Source: Casuarina equisetifolia (Eukaryota; Streptophyta; Magnoliopsida; Fagales; Casuarinaceae). Taken from it: DNA of 64,000 bases. The stretch covers positions 18,275,931 through 18,339,930 of the forward strand of contig CM052357.1 of the NCBI GenBank assembly GCA_028551475.1. The letters are read 5' to 3'. Below, piece after piece: positions 11,055 to 23,701 of the stretch (the first letter of the stretch is position 1; each line of letters starts with the position of its first letter). The notes under the pieces are model-generated. The model worked only from the letters and a program-made list of their open reading frames with translations, had not been told where the DNA came from and did not search any database. The position numbers were made by a program, and so were the translations under genes.

Positions 11055-13708
11055 ACTCCAATAGTTTAAGAGACAACTTATGTTGCATGATGGTTGAGCA
11101 TTCTGCAATCAACACTACCATCTCATATACTTCCAGCTTCCTTTTGTTCTCTAGTATCTCCTTTAATGATTATGCATAGCTAGGTATTTGAACTAAAGCA
11201 TTTGCAAAAGGAATGTTATGTGCAATTTTAAAGATATATTAAGGAACTCTAAAAACTGCTTATCTTTTTCACGTTGCTGGAATCTTTGGGAGATGAAGCT
11301 AAAGGCATAAAAGGCATAGGATTTTCTGGAGCAAGCTTGCTCTTAAGTGCCTCCTTAGGTTGTATGTTGACATCCTTATCTATTTCTTTAAAAATCTCCT
11401 TGTCAACATCACCTTTTCCCATTTGGTTACCACTCATTAGGGTTATTGCCTCTATAGTATCTTCAAGGCTTTTCTCCATGTCATAGGACAAATGACTCTC
11501 ATGTCTCTCTAAGATCATGCTAATCAACTAACCCATTTACACCTCTAATCTTTTGATTGATGTCTTTTATCTTTGGAATCTTTCTTCATTGTTCTATATC
11601 ATGTTAGTGAACATATCCTTTAAATTAGGCTTCACTTCTTCTATTATGCTCAATGTTGCTTTAGTGTTGTTCATAAAGTTTTATGTGGTGGTGACCATCT
11701 TGTTGATTATGTCCTCCAAGTTAAGCTTTACCATTTCTCTTTGCTTGAATGTTGGTGGCAATCTCATTTTATTTAGGTTACTCTATGAAAAATTTTGATG
11801 GTTGTCCCATCATAGATTGTATACTTGGAGGAAGAATCATTATGTGAACTACTTAAAGTCGCAACAAAATTAGCATAATAATTGTATTAAGCATAAGGGT
11901 TACCTACTTGATATTCCATGCTCACATGTGCTCCACCACAAAATTCACATTCTCTATTCTTCAAGAACACTTTCCATTATTGGGTTTTATGGCTTAACAA
12001 GAAGGAGGGTTGAATTGTTTTTGTACCGAAACTATACTTTTGTTTCTCTTAAAATTATTTAATCAAACAATTTTGCAATTTATACAACAATAAGTAATCA
12101 AACATAATTGTTTAAGGAAGCAGGGAGAAAGATAATCAACACCCAATTTACCACGGTGGTTCGGCACTCTATCTCAGAGTCCTACGTCCACCCTCCTCTC
12201 CTTTAATCCAACCGATTAAAGTTACCTTTACTCAACCTGATTAGAAGAATACATTCTCCCTAATCCAAATAATTCCTTCTCAAAGGAATTATCAAGTCTG
12301 AATACAAATAAAGGTCAAAAGATCATATACAATGGCAAATCCATAAATAATATGTTAGTTTATTGGATACTGCTAATCAGAGGAGCTATTCAAACAAATA
12401 TATCAAGATACAAACCTCCTATCATGAAATCCCCAATTTGAAGAAATTAAGGCTTCAGACATTCCTCAAAATTTATGTGGAGAGAATATTTATAAGTGAA
12501 ATCAACACATAAATAATGTTATACAAGCTATGATCGAAGATATAATCGAAGATCAAACCAGATAATTCAATATCACCGAATGCTTATGAACCATCAAATG
12601 ATGAACAATCTCAAATCAAATGGTAAGTAAGCTTAGTCTATTTTCTTCACAAAGAGAACACTTCAAATAGATGTAAATCATCAAGAGAAAACCTTCACGC
12701 ACACATCTCCTCTCCTTTAAATAAAAGCAGATCTAGGGCTTTTCTTTGAATCAAACCTGAACCATAGCCTTCTTCCCATTAGGAATAGTAGGCTATCTAT
12801 CAAATTAACCTCATTTCAACCTTCTAATTCAAAATTCAACCATTCTGACAGCCCGTCTCGTCCAAATTCATCCCGTTGAAGTTTTGGAGCTTGAGAGAAG
12901 TGAAGGCAACGTCAAGGAGAAGTGAAGCGGCTAGGGCATAACCCATTGAAGAATAAGCACCTCTTAAATACCCTTAAGTGAGACAACATCGTAGCCAGCA
13001 AGCGTATCAAGGAAGCCTATGATATAATCAAGACGACACTGTAACAAGAAAGCGGATCATGCTTACATGAACTTGGGCCACACCTATATTCTCATAGTCC
13101 AGCAACAAAAGTCCAGTATAGTAATAATATATTCAGCATGTATATACAGTTCACTATCAACAAGGTCCAATATCAATACACTTATAATGTATTACATATA
13201 TTGATTTTAAGCTAATATATTGTTCCTGCAATTTCACCAAACCAAGTATCATATTCCTAAAATAAAATATATTCAAATATATTTTATATTTCTTGAAGAA
13301 ATATTTAAATAATCAATATATTCAAATAATTAACATATATTTGAATATATGTCGTAAAGACTTTAAGAATATATTTTATGAGAAAATGTAAGATCCTAGT
13401 TACTTTATAATATCATTAATTGATATTATAATTTGTACACCTTTTACTTCTTATAGTTTTTCTTTTTGCACATTTAGAAAAACATAATTTGAGAATTGAT
13501 ATTTACAAGAAAATATTTTCAATCACAACAAAACCCTATTTTTCAACATCCATTCTTCACGTAAGTCAATGAAGGTATCTACTTTATGTGTTGGCACAAT
13601 CTCAAAGTAGTTTGCCTAACTTACAGGCCTTTGAAAGCTTGATGTGGCATTCCAAAATGATGGTGCATAATCTTTCAAGAGTCTACATGTACCATCATTG
13701 TTCTCCAT
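11055..13708 (-). pseudogene. Athila gag relic of element A, split by a solo LTR
   Basis: On the minus strand gag starts at an ATG at 13708 (MENNDGTCRLLKDYAPSFW...). This matches the usual short Athila gag opening, in which a Leu-Arg/Lys-Asp-Tyr-Ala motif follows within about 15 residues. It is interrupted at 13548-11978 by a solo Copia LTR. It then continues with gag C-terminal pieces: ILERHESHLSYDMEKSLEDT (11527-11249), and a region reading like IPFANALVQIPSYA, LENKRKLE and ECSTIMQHKLSLKL (about 11220-11060). That spelling is typical of the Athila gag end and protease start. After that point pol is absent. Stops and frame shifts make it noncoding. Confidence 0.75.
11978..13548 (-). mobile_element. 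Solo SIRE-family Copia LTR in Athila A gag, TSD TCCAT
   Basis: A 1571-bp LTR in minus orientation. On the minus strand it starts TGTTGAAAAATAGGG (13548) and ends AACCCAATA (11978, decayed from CCAACA). TCCAT flanks it on both sides (11973-11977 and 13549-13553), a perfect 5-bp duplication. It has no internal region, so it is the product of LTR-LTR recombination. It is a relative of the SIRE-a LTR at 49991-51622: the termini, the palindromic block near 13403-13435, and the segment for GGATTGAAGGAGA...GTAGGACTC (12170-12215) all correspond. Confidence 0.93.
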
Positions 13709-13828
13709 CTTAGTCTTTTCTCTACAACAAAATACAAGGTTAAACATACAAATACAATAAAAGCAACAAAAGCTAGATTAAATTTAAAAGCTATTTGGTA
13801 TTAAATTAATCAATAATAAAATAACTAA

Positions 13829-13852
13829 TTCCTGACAACAGTGCCAAAAACT
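13829..13852 (-). other. Primer-binding site of Athila element A (tRNA-Asp type)
   Basis: Right after the LTR end ...CACTGAACA (13853), the minus strand reads AGTTTTTGGCACTGTTGTCA. This is a decayed form of TTTTTGGCGCCGTTGCCGGG, the Athila site complementary to the 3' end of plant tRNA-Asp(GUC). Element C carries an even more altered copy at about 41043-41062. Confidence 0.75.
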
Positions 13853-14395
13853 TGTTCAGTGAAATTTTACATGCAAGTGTATATGTTGAATAAGTAATAT
13901 AATGATGAATCTAAGTATCGTCCAATAGAGACTAGTGTTTATTAAGCTAACTAATTACCAATAGTGAATAGTTTCTAAAGTTTATCTGAAATAATAAATC
14001 ATGGAATAAACAACTAAGTTTAACCTAAACTTGATAACTAAAACATGCTAGAGCATCCAATTTTACCTAATTACTAGGTATGAATATTGATTATTTATGC
14101 TAACAAGATTAATTCTATTCATGTGATGGTATAATTTCCTAATTTATTCAATATCCTATGTCTTGATATAGCGAACCTACTTACCTCATTAACTCATTGT
14201 ATTTCTATCCATGAATTAAATAAACTAAGTATATTAAGATATGTGAATATTCTAGTTTACACCTAAAGCCACACAAATCATATGGTAATATCTATCTATA
14301 TTAACTTATGGTTGCACATTACATGAAACAACTAGATGTCATTTCCTATCAGTCTCTAACATGCAAATCAAATCATCTAAGTGGTAGTTAATCAC
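13853..14395 (-). repeat. Partial right (5') LTR of Athila element A
   Basis: It starts TGTTCAGTGAAATTTTACATG next to the primer site and follows the left LTR (7564-8110) for 543 bp. It stops at the first base of the B LTR. The remaining ~1.1 kb of this LTR was not found to the right of B, so B either inserted here with a later deletion or arose by unequal recombination. Confidence 0.75.
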
Positions 14396-16077
14396 TGTTT
14401 GGTGAAATTCTACATGCAAGTGTACATGTCGAATAAGTAATATAATGATGAAAATGAGTATCATCCTACAGGGACTAGTAATTACTAACGGTGAATAATT
14501 TATAATGTTTATCTAAAAACACAAAATGATAAAATATGAATTAACTAACTAAATTTAACCTAAACTTGATAAATGAAATATGCTAGAGCGTCCAATTTCA
14601 CCTAATTACTAGGTATAAATGTTGATCATTCATGTTAGCAAGATTAATTCTACTCATGTAATGACAAAATTTCCTAATTTATTCATTATCAAGTGTTTAG
14701 TTATAGTGAACCTATTTAGCTCATTAACTTACTGTATTTTTATCCATGAATTAAATGAACTAAGTACATTAAGATATGTGAATATTCCAGTTTACACCTA
14801 AAGTCACACAAATCATATGGTATATGTCTATCCATATTAATCTATGGTTGCATGTTACATGAAGCAATTGCATGCTATCTTTTATCAGTCTCTAACATGC
14901 AAATCAATTTATTTAAGTAATAGCTAGTCACCCAAATGCATTAAGATCAGTAACATGCAGCTTCACATTCATAAAATGGCTTACAAAGCATAAATAATCA
15001 TAACATTCTTACATCATAATCAAGTTACATTATAGCTCTAACCAACTAAGCTAAAACAACATATTTACATAAACTAAATCAGTGCAAAAACGTGAACAAA
15101 AAATTCTAGAATTTAAAAACATTAAAGTTGTCACCAAATGTCTTCAAATCACAAAATAAGTTGCACAAATATGCACATCAGAAGGTAGAAAAGAATCTAT
15201 CTGAAGAAATAGGGAGAAAATAAGTTATCACGCACCTCCACCATGCTCTGGCCAGCCACTGGTCACGCACTGCCATGAGCCACTGCCATTCTTTATAGAA
15301 GCCTCCATAAATTGCCAATAACAATCCCTGCAATGTTGATTTGCCGAGAAATCACCCAAAAATGCAACAAAATTGCATAGATTTTGTAGAGAAGGCTCGG
15401 ATGGCGTTTGCCATTCTTTGCCAAAAACTACCAGAAATTGCTGCAAGATTGCTCTAGAACCACCAAAAATCACACCAGTGTAGCAAATTTGTTCTGTCCT
15501 TACCAAAAAATGCCCAAAAATGGCTAGAAAAAGAAGTCTTAAGCGCCAGAAATGTGCCATGTGAAAAGGTTGCCTTCACTGGAAAATGATGCGAGGATCG
15601 GCTTAAAGCCGACCGTCTAGCGTCCTTAAAGTCTTGAACTATCACGTGTGGCCTCTACTTTTCTAGCAAGGTCCTAATCGCTAGAATCTCTCCTCTATTC
15701 TTTCTCTCTCCAATCTCTCCTTTGTTAATCGGCCTCCGTTCTCTCTCTTTTCGCTCCAAGCCCAACTGTTCTCAACAAAAGGCTTTCCCTTCTTTCTTTT
15801 TTGCCCAATCAAAGGCCCACATAGAAGACCTAATAGAAGCCCTCTATTTGGCCCCTCTCTTTTACAAGCCCACAAGCTTGATCTTTTTAGCTCTCTTTCT
15901 CTTTTCTCATTTTCTTTTGGTTTTGTGCTTCTTTTCTTAACTTTTCTTCTATTTTGGGTTTGTTGCATAAAATAAAAAATGTATATAAATACCAATAAAT
16001 ATAACTATAATTTAATAAATATTAAATTATAATTACCTAAAATAATAACAATAACTTTATATAAAAAAGAGTTATCA
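14396..16077 (-). repeat. Left (3') LTR of Athila element B
   Basis: 1682 bp from TGTTTGGTGAAATTC to GAGTTATCA, matching the A LTR over most of its length. It is followed at 16078 by ACACTCCCAAACTT and then the conserved TTGTCCTCAAGCAAAAG block that opens the 3' internal region of A, B and (decayed) D. Long frames at 15228-15995 on the minus strand are LTR sequence, not genes. Confidence 0.8.
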
Positions 16078-17896
16078 ACACTCCCAAACTTTACATTTTA
16101 CTTGTCCTCAAGCAAAAGTTATAAACAACACACTATGACAACATAAAAAAAAATTACACAAAAAACACAAAATAACATATTCTAATACCACTACAAATTA
16201 CTCCATGATATTCTCCTAAACACCCTTAAACTTAAAATTTTGGTCATCCTCGAGCAAAAGAATAAAACAGCACATACAACCAATCCTTCCATGATATTCT
16301 CCTATAATTGCTCAACTTAACAATTCAAAGAAAAATATAACTTTTATCCAAACATTACAATTGATTTATAAGGTAAGATAAACTCTTAACTATGTCAACC
16401 ACGTGTCTGTGTAAATCCACATTTTTTCTCAATTGCATGCATTCCAAATAGATCCACATTAATATGCAACCTCTCAAAATCTTTAACCAAATCTCATAGG
16501 TTTGCTTTTCATTCCTCTCTCCACTAATGTAATCCAATCATCTAGCCAAGAATCAATAGGACTTTCATAAGCTTGTAATGTAAGGCTGGCCTAAGGGTAA
16601 GGTAGAAGTCATTTAGGTTTAAATAACCCATCAACACATCACTTTCTAAGATCTCATCAAAACTCTAGCTCCTCTTTAACTTTTTACTCCATGAAGATGA
16701 TTTTTCTACCACCACTTAGTCTTATTCTTTGACAAATCCAAAAGCCATAATCATGTAGGCAACAACAAAGCAAAACAAAAGTATTTACACATATAGCCAC
16801 CTCAATCCTCTCTTATCAATGATATTCAATAATAATGCTCAACGATCTCCTTTAGAGAACTATGTGGCTTAAATCTAACAAAAGATAATGAGATTATTTC
16901 ATCCTAAAGCAAATGTTTCTTTTTTTTTCATTTGCATTTACAAATTGTACCATACACAATCATTGCAATCAATCATACTACATCCTTCCCCTCAACTTCT
17001 CTTATGCTAAAATAAACTTGTATATACCAAAAGTTAATATGTTCATGGGAATAGGACAATAGGACAAATTGATCAAAAGGCTAAGAGATATATGTGCAAG
17101 TGTCATTCAACAAAATCAAGATAAGAACAAGGCTTAGTGAATGACTGGGGATAAGTAAATAAGGTTAGCTTAAAAGGCTCAATTGATCCAAAGATGGCCT
17201 AAATCATTTCCTCAGTTACATGCAACCTAGGATTTCACCTTAAGAAGGAATCAAGCAAATTCTAAGATCTGGGTAAGATCCAAGAAAATCATGCACTTCA
17301 CGGACTTCAAGAAAATGCATATTTGAAGTGCTCAATAAGTGAATTAACATAATCAGAATCACACTTACATCATACCACAATTGCAATTTGAACAAAATCT
17401 ACATCTCCTTAAGAATCACCTAGAATTCACAATAAAGAATCCAATCATGGCAATCATGGTCTAACACAAGAAAAAGATTTAACACAAACAATAGACTTTC
17501 TAACACAACTTTTAACACATAATAGAAAATTTTAAAACAACACATCACAACACTTCCAACAAATAGAAAACACTTCCAATACACTTCCAACATAACCATA
17601 ACTCATAACCTTCAACAAAATCCAACAAAAACAGCACACTTTCAACAACATAGCAGCACCCCCAAACTTAAATGAAGCATTCTCCTCAGTGATAAAAGAA
17701 AATAAAGCAATAGTAAAGAGGGAACAAGGAAAACTCCCCTGATTGCAAGCTATGTCCATGTGAGTTGTAATAAGCATATGGTGACAGCTTCATAGCCAAA
17801 AGAAAAACTACCAAAATGCTTGGGTTGCCTCCCAAGAAGCACTTACTTTATAGTTTTCAACCAAACTATCCTTCACATTGTTGCTCAAGGAGGATG

Positions 17897-18670
17897 AAAC
17901 TCCAACAATTTAGGAAACATCTTGTGTCATTTGATGGTTGAGCATTCTGCAATCAACACTACTGTCTCATATATTTCTAGCTTCCTTTTATTCTCTAATG
18001 TGTCTTTTAAAAATTCTACACAACTGGACCTTTGAACTGGAGTCTCTGCAAAAGGAATATTACTGTGTAATTTTAAAGATATATCAAGAAATTTCAAAAA
18101 TTGCTTTATCTTTTTTCGTTGCTAGAATATCTGGGTAGATGGAGCTGGAGGCATAAAGGGCATAGGATTTTCTAAAACAAGCTTACTCCTAGGTGCCTCC
18201 TCAAGTTGTATGCTGACATCCTTATTTATTTCCTTGAAAATCTCCTTGTCAACATCATCTTCTCCTACTTACTTGCCACATGTTAGGATTATAGCCTTTA
18301 CGGTATTTATTGGGCTTTTCTCTACATCACAAGGCAAATGACCCTCCTGACTCTCTAAGATCATGTTGATCAGCTGACTCATCTGCACCTTTAATTTTTG
18401 GATTAAAGCTTCTTGTCTCTCAAAGCTCACTTCTTATTTTTGAAATCTTGCTTCAATCCTCTTTGTAAAGTTTTGTGTGGTGCTAGCCAGCTCACTAATC
18501 ATGTCCTTAAAGTTAGGTTTCACCTCTTCTGGTTGCCAAAATATTGGTTATGGTCTCATCTCATTTAGATTACTCCATGAAAAAGTTTAATGGTTATGCC
18601 ATCCCGAATTGTACACATTGGAGTAAGGATCATTTTGTGACCTGTTAGGAATCCCAACAAAATTAGCATG
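17897..18670 (-). pseudogene. Gag-end relic of Athila element B
   Basis: It is parallel to 11055-11830 of element A: the same CAATCAACACTACYRTCTCATATA stretch (17949 and 11107), the same block for the acidic, Met-rich gag tail (18340-18380), and the same AATTTCCTTTT-type tail. Several stops interrupt it. It provides the second copy of the gag/post-integrase junction that identifies A and B as one deletion family. Confidence 0.65.
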
Positions 18671-18674
18671 GAGA

Positions 18675-19513
18675 AGGGTTCGACACTTATAACAATCTAA
18701 AGTTCTCTTTGAGTGAAGATTTTATTATTGAGCTCATCTTTTGATTATTCATTCTTCGTGACTTTCGATGAAATTCAAGCCTATGGTGATATTGTGATTA
18801 AATACTTATTCATTTATTTATATCATTGATTGGATCTTATATAACTCTGTTTATGTGTTGATTTCATTAAAAATACTTATTTCACATAAACATTAAAAGG
18901 AATCCAAAACCTTAATTTTTTTCAATTTAAGGTTTTTGTGATAAGAGCTTAGAATTATTATAATTATATCAAATCAACTCCTATAGGTTATAGAATCTTA
19001 CAACTTGTCATATTATTTGGGATTTGTAATTTATTTATGATCTTTTGATCATATTATATAACATTGTACAAGAAATTCCTTGAAAAGGAATTGTTTGAGT
19101 TAGGGAGAACATTTTCTCCTAACTTGGTTGAGTAAAGGAGACTTCAATCAGTTTGATTGAAGGAGAAAAGGGTGGATGTAGGACTCAAGGTATGAGTGCC
19201 GAAACATTGTGGTAAATTTGGTGTCAATCTCTTTGTTTACTATTGATATAACCTCTTTATAATATTTGTTGCCTCATAATTTGTCAATTATTTATTTCTA
19301 ACCTATTAACATATTTGAAACATATAAGTGTGATAATATTCTTGATAACATGTTGTTTGATTTAGAAGTAGAGCATCATATGTTTGAAATCTTTCCAATT
19401 TATATTGATATTATTTGTGTGATTTGTCCAGTATATTGAATTGAGCATTTGTTATCATAATAGTTTTTTTAATTGTTGGGTATAACAATTCAACCCCCCT
19501 TCTTGTTAAGCCA
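18675..19513 (+). mobile_element. Fragment of a SIRE-family Copia LTR inside Athila element B
   Basis: It ends with CAACCCCCCTTCTTGTTAAG, then CCATAAAACCCAA at 19513, the same 3' terminus as the SIRE-a LTRs at 51622 and 58690. It also includes the region GGATGTAGGACTCAAGG (19172-19188). The first half of the LTR is missing and the left edge is ragged in the B gag relic. It is therefore a truncated piece, and no TSD could be confirmed. Confidence 0.75.
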
Positions 19514-20143
19514 TAAAACCCAATCTACCAAAAAATCTCTCAAATATGCCATAAAAATGCGTAGATCTAATAAAGAAAGCTTGGATAGTGTTTGTTGTTC
19601 TTTGCTGGAAACCACCGTGAAGCTGTATGCAACTACCCATCATGAATCTCTCAAATCACACAAGGATGTTGGATTCGTTCTCTTATCACCAAAAAAATGA
19701 CCAAAACTAGCTGAAAAATGGATATGACCATTGAAAATGGGTCGTCGTCGCCTTGAGCCTCCAATGACACCTCACACTAGTGATTGTATCTCTAACACCA
19801 CCTCTTTTGTCCTCTCTCTTTTATGTTCTCTCTTTGCTCAACAAAAAATGATCTCTACCAATCACACAACTTTCTTTTCTTTATTTTTATTTTTCTCCAC
19901 TCTTCACGTGCTCTCTTTTGCACCTTTTTCTTTCTTTTCTTTCATTCACATGCATATAGACAAACACCTTCTTTTGCGTGGTTTATTGCCTTTTTTTTTT
20001 CTTCTTTTTCTTCTATTTAGGGTTTCCTGCATGAAACAACAAAACTTACATAAATATGAATAAAATGTCAATACAACTCAACAAATACTACATTATATGT
20101 TCTCCAAATAGTCACAATAACTCTATACAAAATAGAGTTATCA
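19514..20143 (-). repeat. Right (5') LTR remnant of Athila element B
   Basis: It resumes the Athila LTR at AAAAAATCTCTCAAATATGCC (compare 8545-8565) and runs to the LTR end GAGTTATCA at 20143, corresponding to 8545-9224 of the A LTR. The Phe/Ser-rich open frames at 19731-20063 come from its pyrimidine-rich half. Confidence 0.75.
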
Positions 20144-20697
20144 CACACCAACTCAAAGAATCCCAACTTCATCCAATTCATTTAAAGGATTTTCTATAGC
20201 AAATAGTGGATAGAGAAAAGAAGCATAAAGGCTAAAGACGGTCCAAATGCCTGGTGGGGTGGCGTCATGGGTGGCCAGAAAACCAAAGGCTGATTTCGTA
20301 GTCTGGAGGTAAGGGATGAAAAACAAAAGTGTCTATTTGTTGGTTAGATTCTGTTATAGAAGTTATGTTTGATTATGAAGTAATTTGGTTAGAAGTGTGT
20401 GCTGTTTAGACTAGTTTAGGTTTGAAGTTTAGTGTAGTGAAATTGTTTGATTATTTTGTGTGGTGAAGCTATTGTAATGTGTTTGTTTGGGTGATTTTGA
20501 AGTGTTATTTGGTAGCTAAGGATATTGTGTTAGATTGGTGAGAGGATACTATATATAACAAAAGCCATGTATCTACCAGATCTTTATAAGTAAATTTATA
20601 AGGATTGAAGTGTGGAACTTTAAGTTGATCCTTGGTGGAAGAAGGCAAAATCTACCAGATCTATTATACTAAGCAAATATTAAACCTTTGTTAAGTA
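20144..20697. other. Unassigned sequence between Athila B and a solo Copia LTR
   Basis: No open frame with recognisable domains. The phrase ATCTACCAGATCT recurs at about 20571-20582 and 20650-20661. It may be the 5' untranslated part of the LINE that becomes recognisable after 23706, because the solo LTR 20703-23701 would then have inserted into that LINE. This is an untested inference. Confidence 0.35.
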
Positions 20698-20702
20698 TAA
20701 TC

Positions 20703-23701
20703 TGTAAGGTATAATGGCTAACCAAGAAAGAAGGTTGAATTAGTTTTCTAAGATAATGTCTATTAATTGGATTTTTAAACACTTCCTATTGAATTCAAAC
20801 ACCCACAAAGAATATGTGCAAGTAGCAAGGTAAAGCATACAATCAGCAAGCATAGACACATATTTGACACAGTGGTTCAACTCTTTTCACCTACTTCCAC
20901 CCTCTTCTTCCTCCAACACAACCAGCTGGATTTTGCTTTACTTTCTGATTAAGAGAAAACATTCTTTTAAAATATATAATCCTTCCACCAAGGTTTACAA
21001 ATGTGTGCCTCAACACACACCAACAACTCAAAGCCTTTCAAACCTTTTACAAACTTAAGCAACTCCCTTAAGATATAACATGTATATCAAAGATTGTTAA
21101 GCAAAGGGCTTTCTAAAGATATAAAATAACAAATCAAACCCTAATCACGAAACCCCTAAATGATAATAAAGTTAGGGTTTCAGATTTATAAGTAAAGTAT
21201 ATATGCATAATAATATTCAAAATTTAATTAGCATATATACAAGTAGAAATCTTAATTAAGTGGAATAACTTCACCAAGATTTCAAATCAACTCAAGCTTC
21301 ACAATTTCATTTTTCTATTTCAAGCTTAAATTGAATCATGTGTAAAAGCTCTACAACTAATTGTAGAGCAAAGAGATGTGCTTTTACTTACAACAATCAA
21401 GTCTCCATGGGTCTCATTTCAGGTCATGTGTCAAGTTTCCGAGTTTCACCAAGAATCTTCCTCAAATCTTCTTATTCTTAAAGTAATTCTTTGTGAGTAC
21501 TTCACAAATTGATAGAAAACCTTTTTACTTATGATAACTTTATTTTTATAGAGTTATTTTGATTATTTTAGGATATAAATAATATAATTTTGTGAGATAA
21601 TATTTGATTTTTCATATATTTATTCAAATCTTTATTGTTTATGTAGCAAGCCCCAAAAGAGATGAAAAGCAAAGGAAACATGAGGAAAAGAAGAAAGGCA
21701 TGTGAAGAACAAAAGAAAAAGAAAAAGAAAATAAAAAGAAAAGAAGAGAAGGCAACATGCAAAGTAGCAAAAAGAGGAGGAAAAGGACAAAAAGGACAAG
21801 GAAGGAAATAAAAGGAAAAGGGTAAAATGTGAATTATGAAGGGAAGCTTAGGGCATGTGGCCCAAGAGGAGATAAAAGGGGAGGAACATGAATTGGGAAA
21901 AGGGTGCCGCACAAGAGAGAGAAAAAGAGGGAAAAAAAAAAAAAAGAAACCATGTGTTGCTGCCGGAACCAAGAAAGGGAGAAAAAGCTAGAAAAGAAAG
22001 AGAAAGTGAAGGAAGAAAAAGAAAAATAGAGGCACGAAGGCTTCCCTCTACTTCTTATCATTCTTGAATTGTAGGAATTATGTAAAGAATTCTTAAAGAG
22101 AAGACAATGCGGTGACAACTTTCCTGTTTTTCTATTTAATATGTTTTGCTTAATTTCTACTATTACTTTGGTTTGGTATTTCATTATGTTCTAAACTTCT
22201 TTTGTTAGAACGAAGATATAGCCTAACTATGATGATGTGAATTTTATAAACTTTTATGCTTTGCTAGATATTTTATTTATGTGAGTTATATATTATTATG
22301 CTTAATGCTTTTAAGTGTTTGGCTACCACTTGAATGATTTAATGTGCATGTTAGAGACTGAAAGGTAATAATATGCAATTGCTTCTTATTATATATAACC
22401 ATGAATTAAATGTGGATAGACATATACCATGTTATTTATGTGGCTTTTGGTGATAAGATGATCGAAAGATTTATTGTAAACTAGGAATATTCACAGATCC
22501 TAATGCATTTGGTTTGTTTCAATTCACATATAGAGATATAGTGAATTAATAAACTAAATAGGTTTACTATACCTAGACATAAAATAGTAAATAAATAAGA
22601 AGTTCCGCCATCACATAGGTAGTATCATTCTTGCAAGCATAAACTATAAAAATTCATATATAGTAGTTATGGTGAAATTGGAAGCTTTAACATGTTTCTC
22701 ATCTTGATTTTTCCTACTTGAATTCAATTTTAATTAGCTTTGAGTTTTCATTTTAGAAATTTTATATTTTAATTCATCATCAATAATATTTTGATTTGCT
22801 AGATAAATTTTAAGATTAATTCATCATTAGTACTTAATTAGTTTAGTATTCACCAATCTTCGCGGGACGATACTTTTCTTATCATTATATTACTTGTTCA
22901 ACATGTTCACTTGCATCTAAATTTTACCGAATAACTTACAAAAGCCCTATGATTTCGGCTTTAGAAACTCTCTAATCTACTTCCAATTCTTCTTTTAAGT
23001 AGTTAGGTTATGAACTCAAAGAACACCTTAATTTCTCAAATTAATCCTCTCTGAGCAATAAGTCTTTAATCTTTCTTAACATAATTGTTCTACTTTCTGA
23101 TAACTTTTGATTGAATCCTTTTTCCCCATCATCTAAGCTATTTTTGATAGCCATTTTACTAGCAAGGAGTGGCGATGTTGAATAACACTTTTGGATCAAA
23201 TAGCTTATGTGGGTAAGTGGCGCGCATTAGGTCATGGGGTGAGCTAGGTCACGTAGAAGTAGGCGTAAGTCATGGGTCATGCTTTTAGATCTAGGTTATG
23301 ATCACACAAGTTGGGTCACGTGCATATTGGGTTGCTTAATCTAGATCTAGGTTATGCATGTGAGTTGCACCTTTTGGACTAGATCTCACTCGAGCCTATT
23401 CTATTTACACTAAGTTGTGTAGTAAATGGACCACTCTTTTTGGACTAATTCTTTTTGGAATTTTCTTGGAACATTTTCCCTATAAGAAAACTCACAATGT
23501 AATTTTCTTCGTAAAACAAATAATGACTGCGATGTTAATTCATTTATTCTTCCTAATAATTCTTTCACAATTGTAAACAATTGTTACACATAAATCATGA
23601 AAGATAATTAAACATTAACACTAAAATATCCTTTCATGAAATATTTCCCTTTTCCTTTTTATCATCAACAAAATAATAGTGGAATAACAATATTCCTAAC
23701 A
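20703..23701 (-). mobile_element. Solo SIRE-type Copia LTR, itself split by a solo Athila LTR
   Basis: On the minus strand it starts TGTTAGGAATATTG (23701) and ends at TGTAAGGTATAATGGCTAACC (20703). The end resembles the SIRE-b LTR end TGTTAGGTTTATGGCTATCC (38011). The segment TTCACCTACTTCCACCCTCT (about 20886) also matches SIRE-b (31373, 38190). Removing the nested Athila LTR and one TSD copy leaves about 1592 bp, in the 1.54-1.63 kb range of its relatives. The flanks are TAATC (20698-20702) and TAACC (23702-23706), 4 of 5 identical. Confidence 0.8.
21532..22933 (+). mobile_element. Solo Athila LTR, plus strand, TSD ACTTA
   Basis: 1402 bp from TGATAACTTTATTTTTATAG to TTTTACCGAATA, the reverse-complement counterpart of the C LTR (41063-42463, 1401 bp). 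ACTTA flanks it on both sides (21527-21531 and 22934-22938). It is the only plus-oriented Athila copy here. It is inserted in an older Copia LTR, whose halves continue on either side. Minus-strand open frames at 21568-22184 are LTR sequence. Confidence 0.92.

Larger units (their letters stand above)
7564..14395 (-). mobile_element. Athila-derived nonautonomous Gypsy element A
   Basis: Minus-strand element with left (3') LTR 7564-9224, internal region 9225-13852, tRNA-Asp-type primer site next to 13852, and a partial right (5') LTR 13853-14395. The internal region holds a gag relic and the noncoding 3' region, but no reverse transcriptase, RNase H or integrase. Near 11055 the sequence passes directly from the post-integrase segment (AGCAACCCGAATACTTTATG, minus strand) into the end of gag/start of protease. 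Element B has the same join. A solo Copia LTR (11978-13548) sits in gag. The right LTR stops exactly where B begins. Confidence 0.8.
14396..20143 (-). mobile_element. Athila-derived nonautonomous Gypsy element B
   Basis: Minus-strand element with left LTR 14396-16077, 3' internal noncoding region 16078-17895, gag-end relic about 17897-18670, a Copia LTR fragment 18675-19513, and a right LTR remnant 19514-20143. As in A, the post-integrase segment (minus strand AGGCAACCCAAGC near 17818-17832) runs straight into the gag end at about 17897, and no RT or integrase is present. The primer site and the start of gag are missing, probably lost where the Copia fragment lies. No matching TSD: ATCAC before 14396, CACAC after 20143. 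Confidence 0.75.

Noticed and set aside
15228..15995. Minus-strand frames of 110 and 104 codons, one rich in Lys/Arg/Glu
   Set aside because: They lie in the LTR of Athila element B, are not kept open in the homologous A LTR, and have no recognisable domain.
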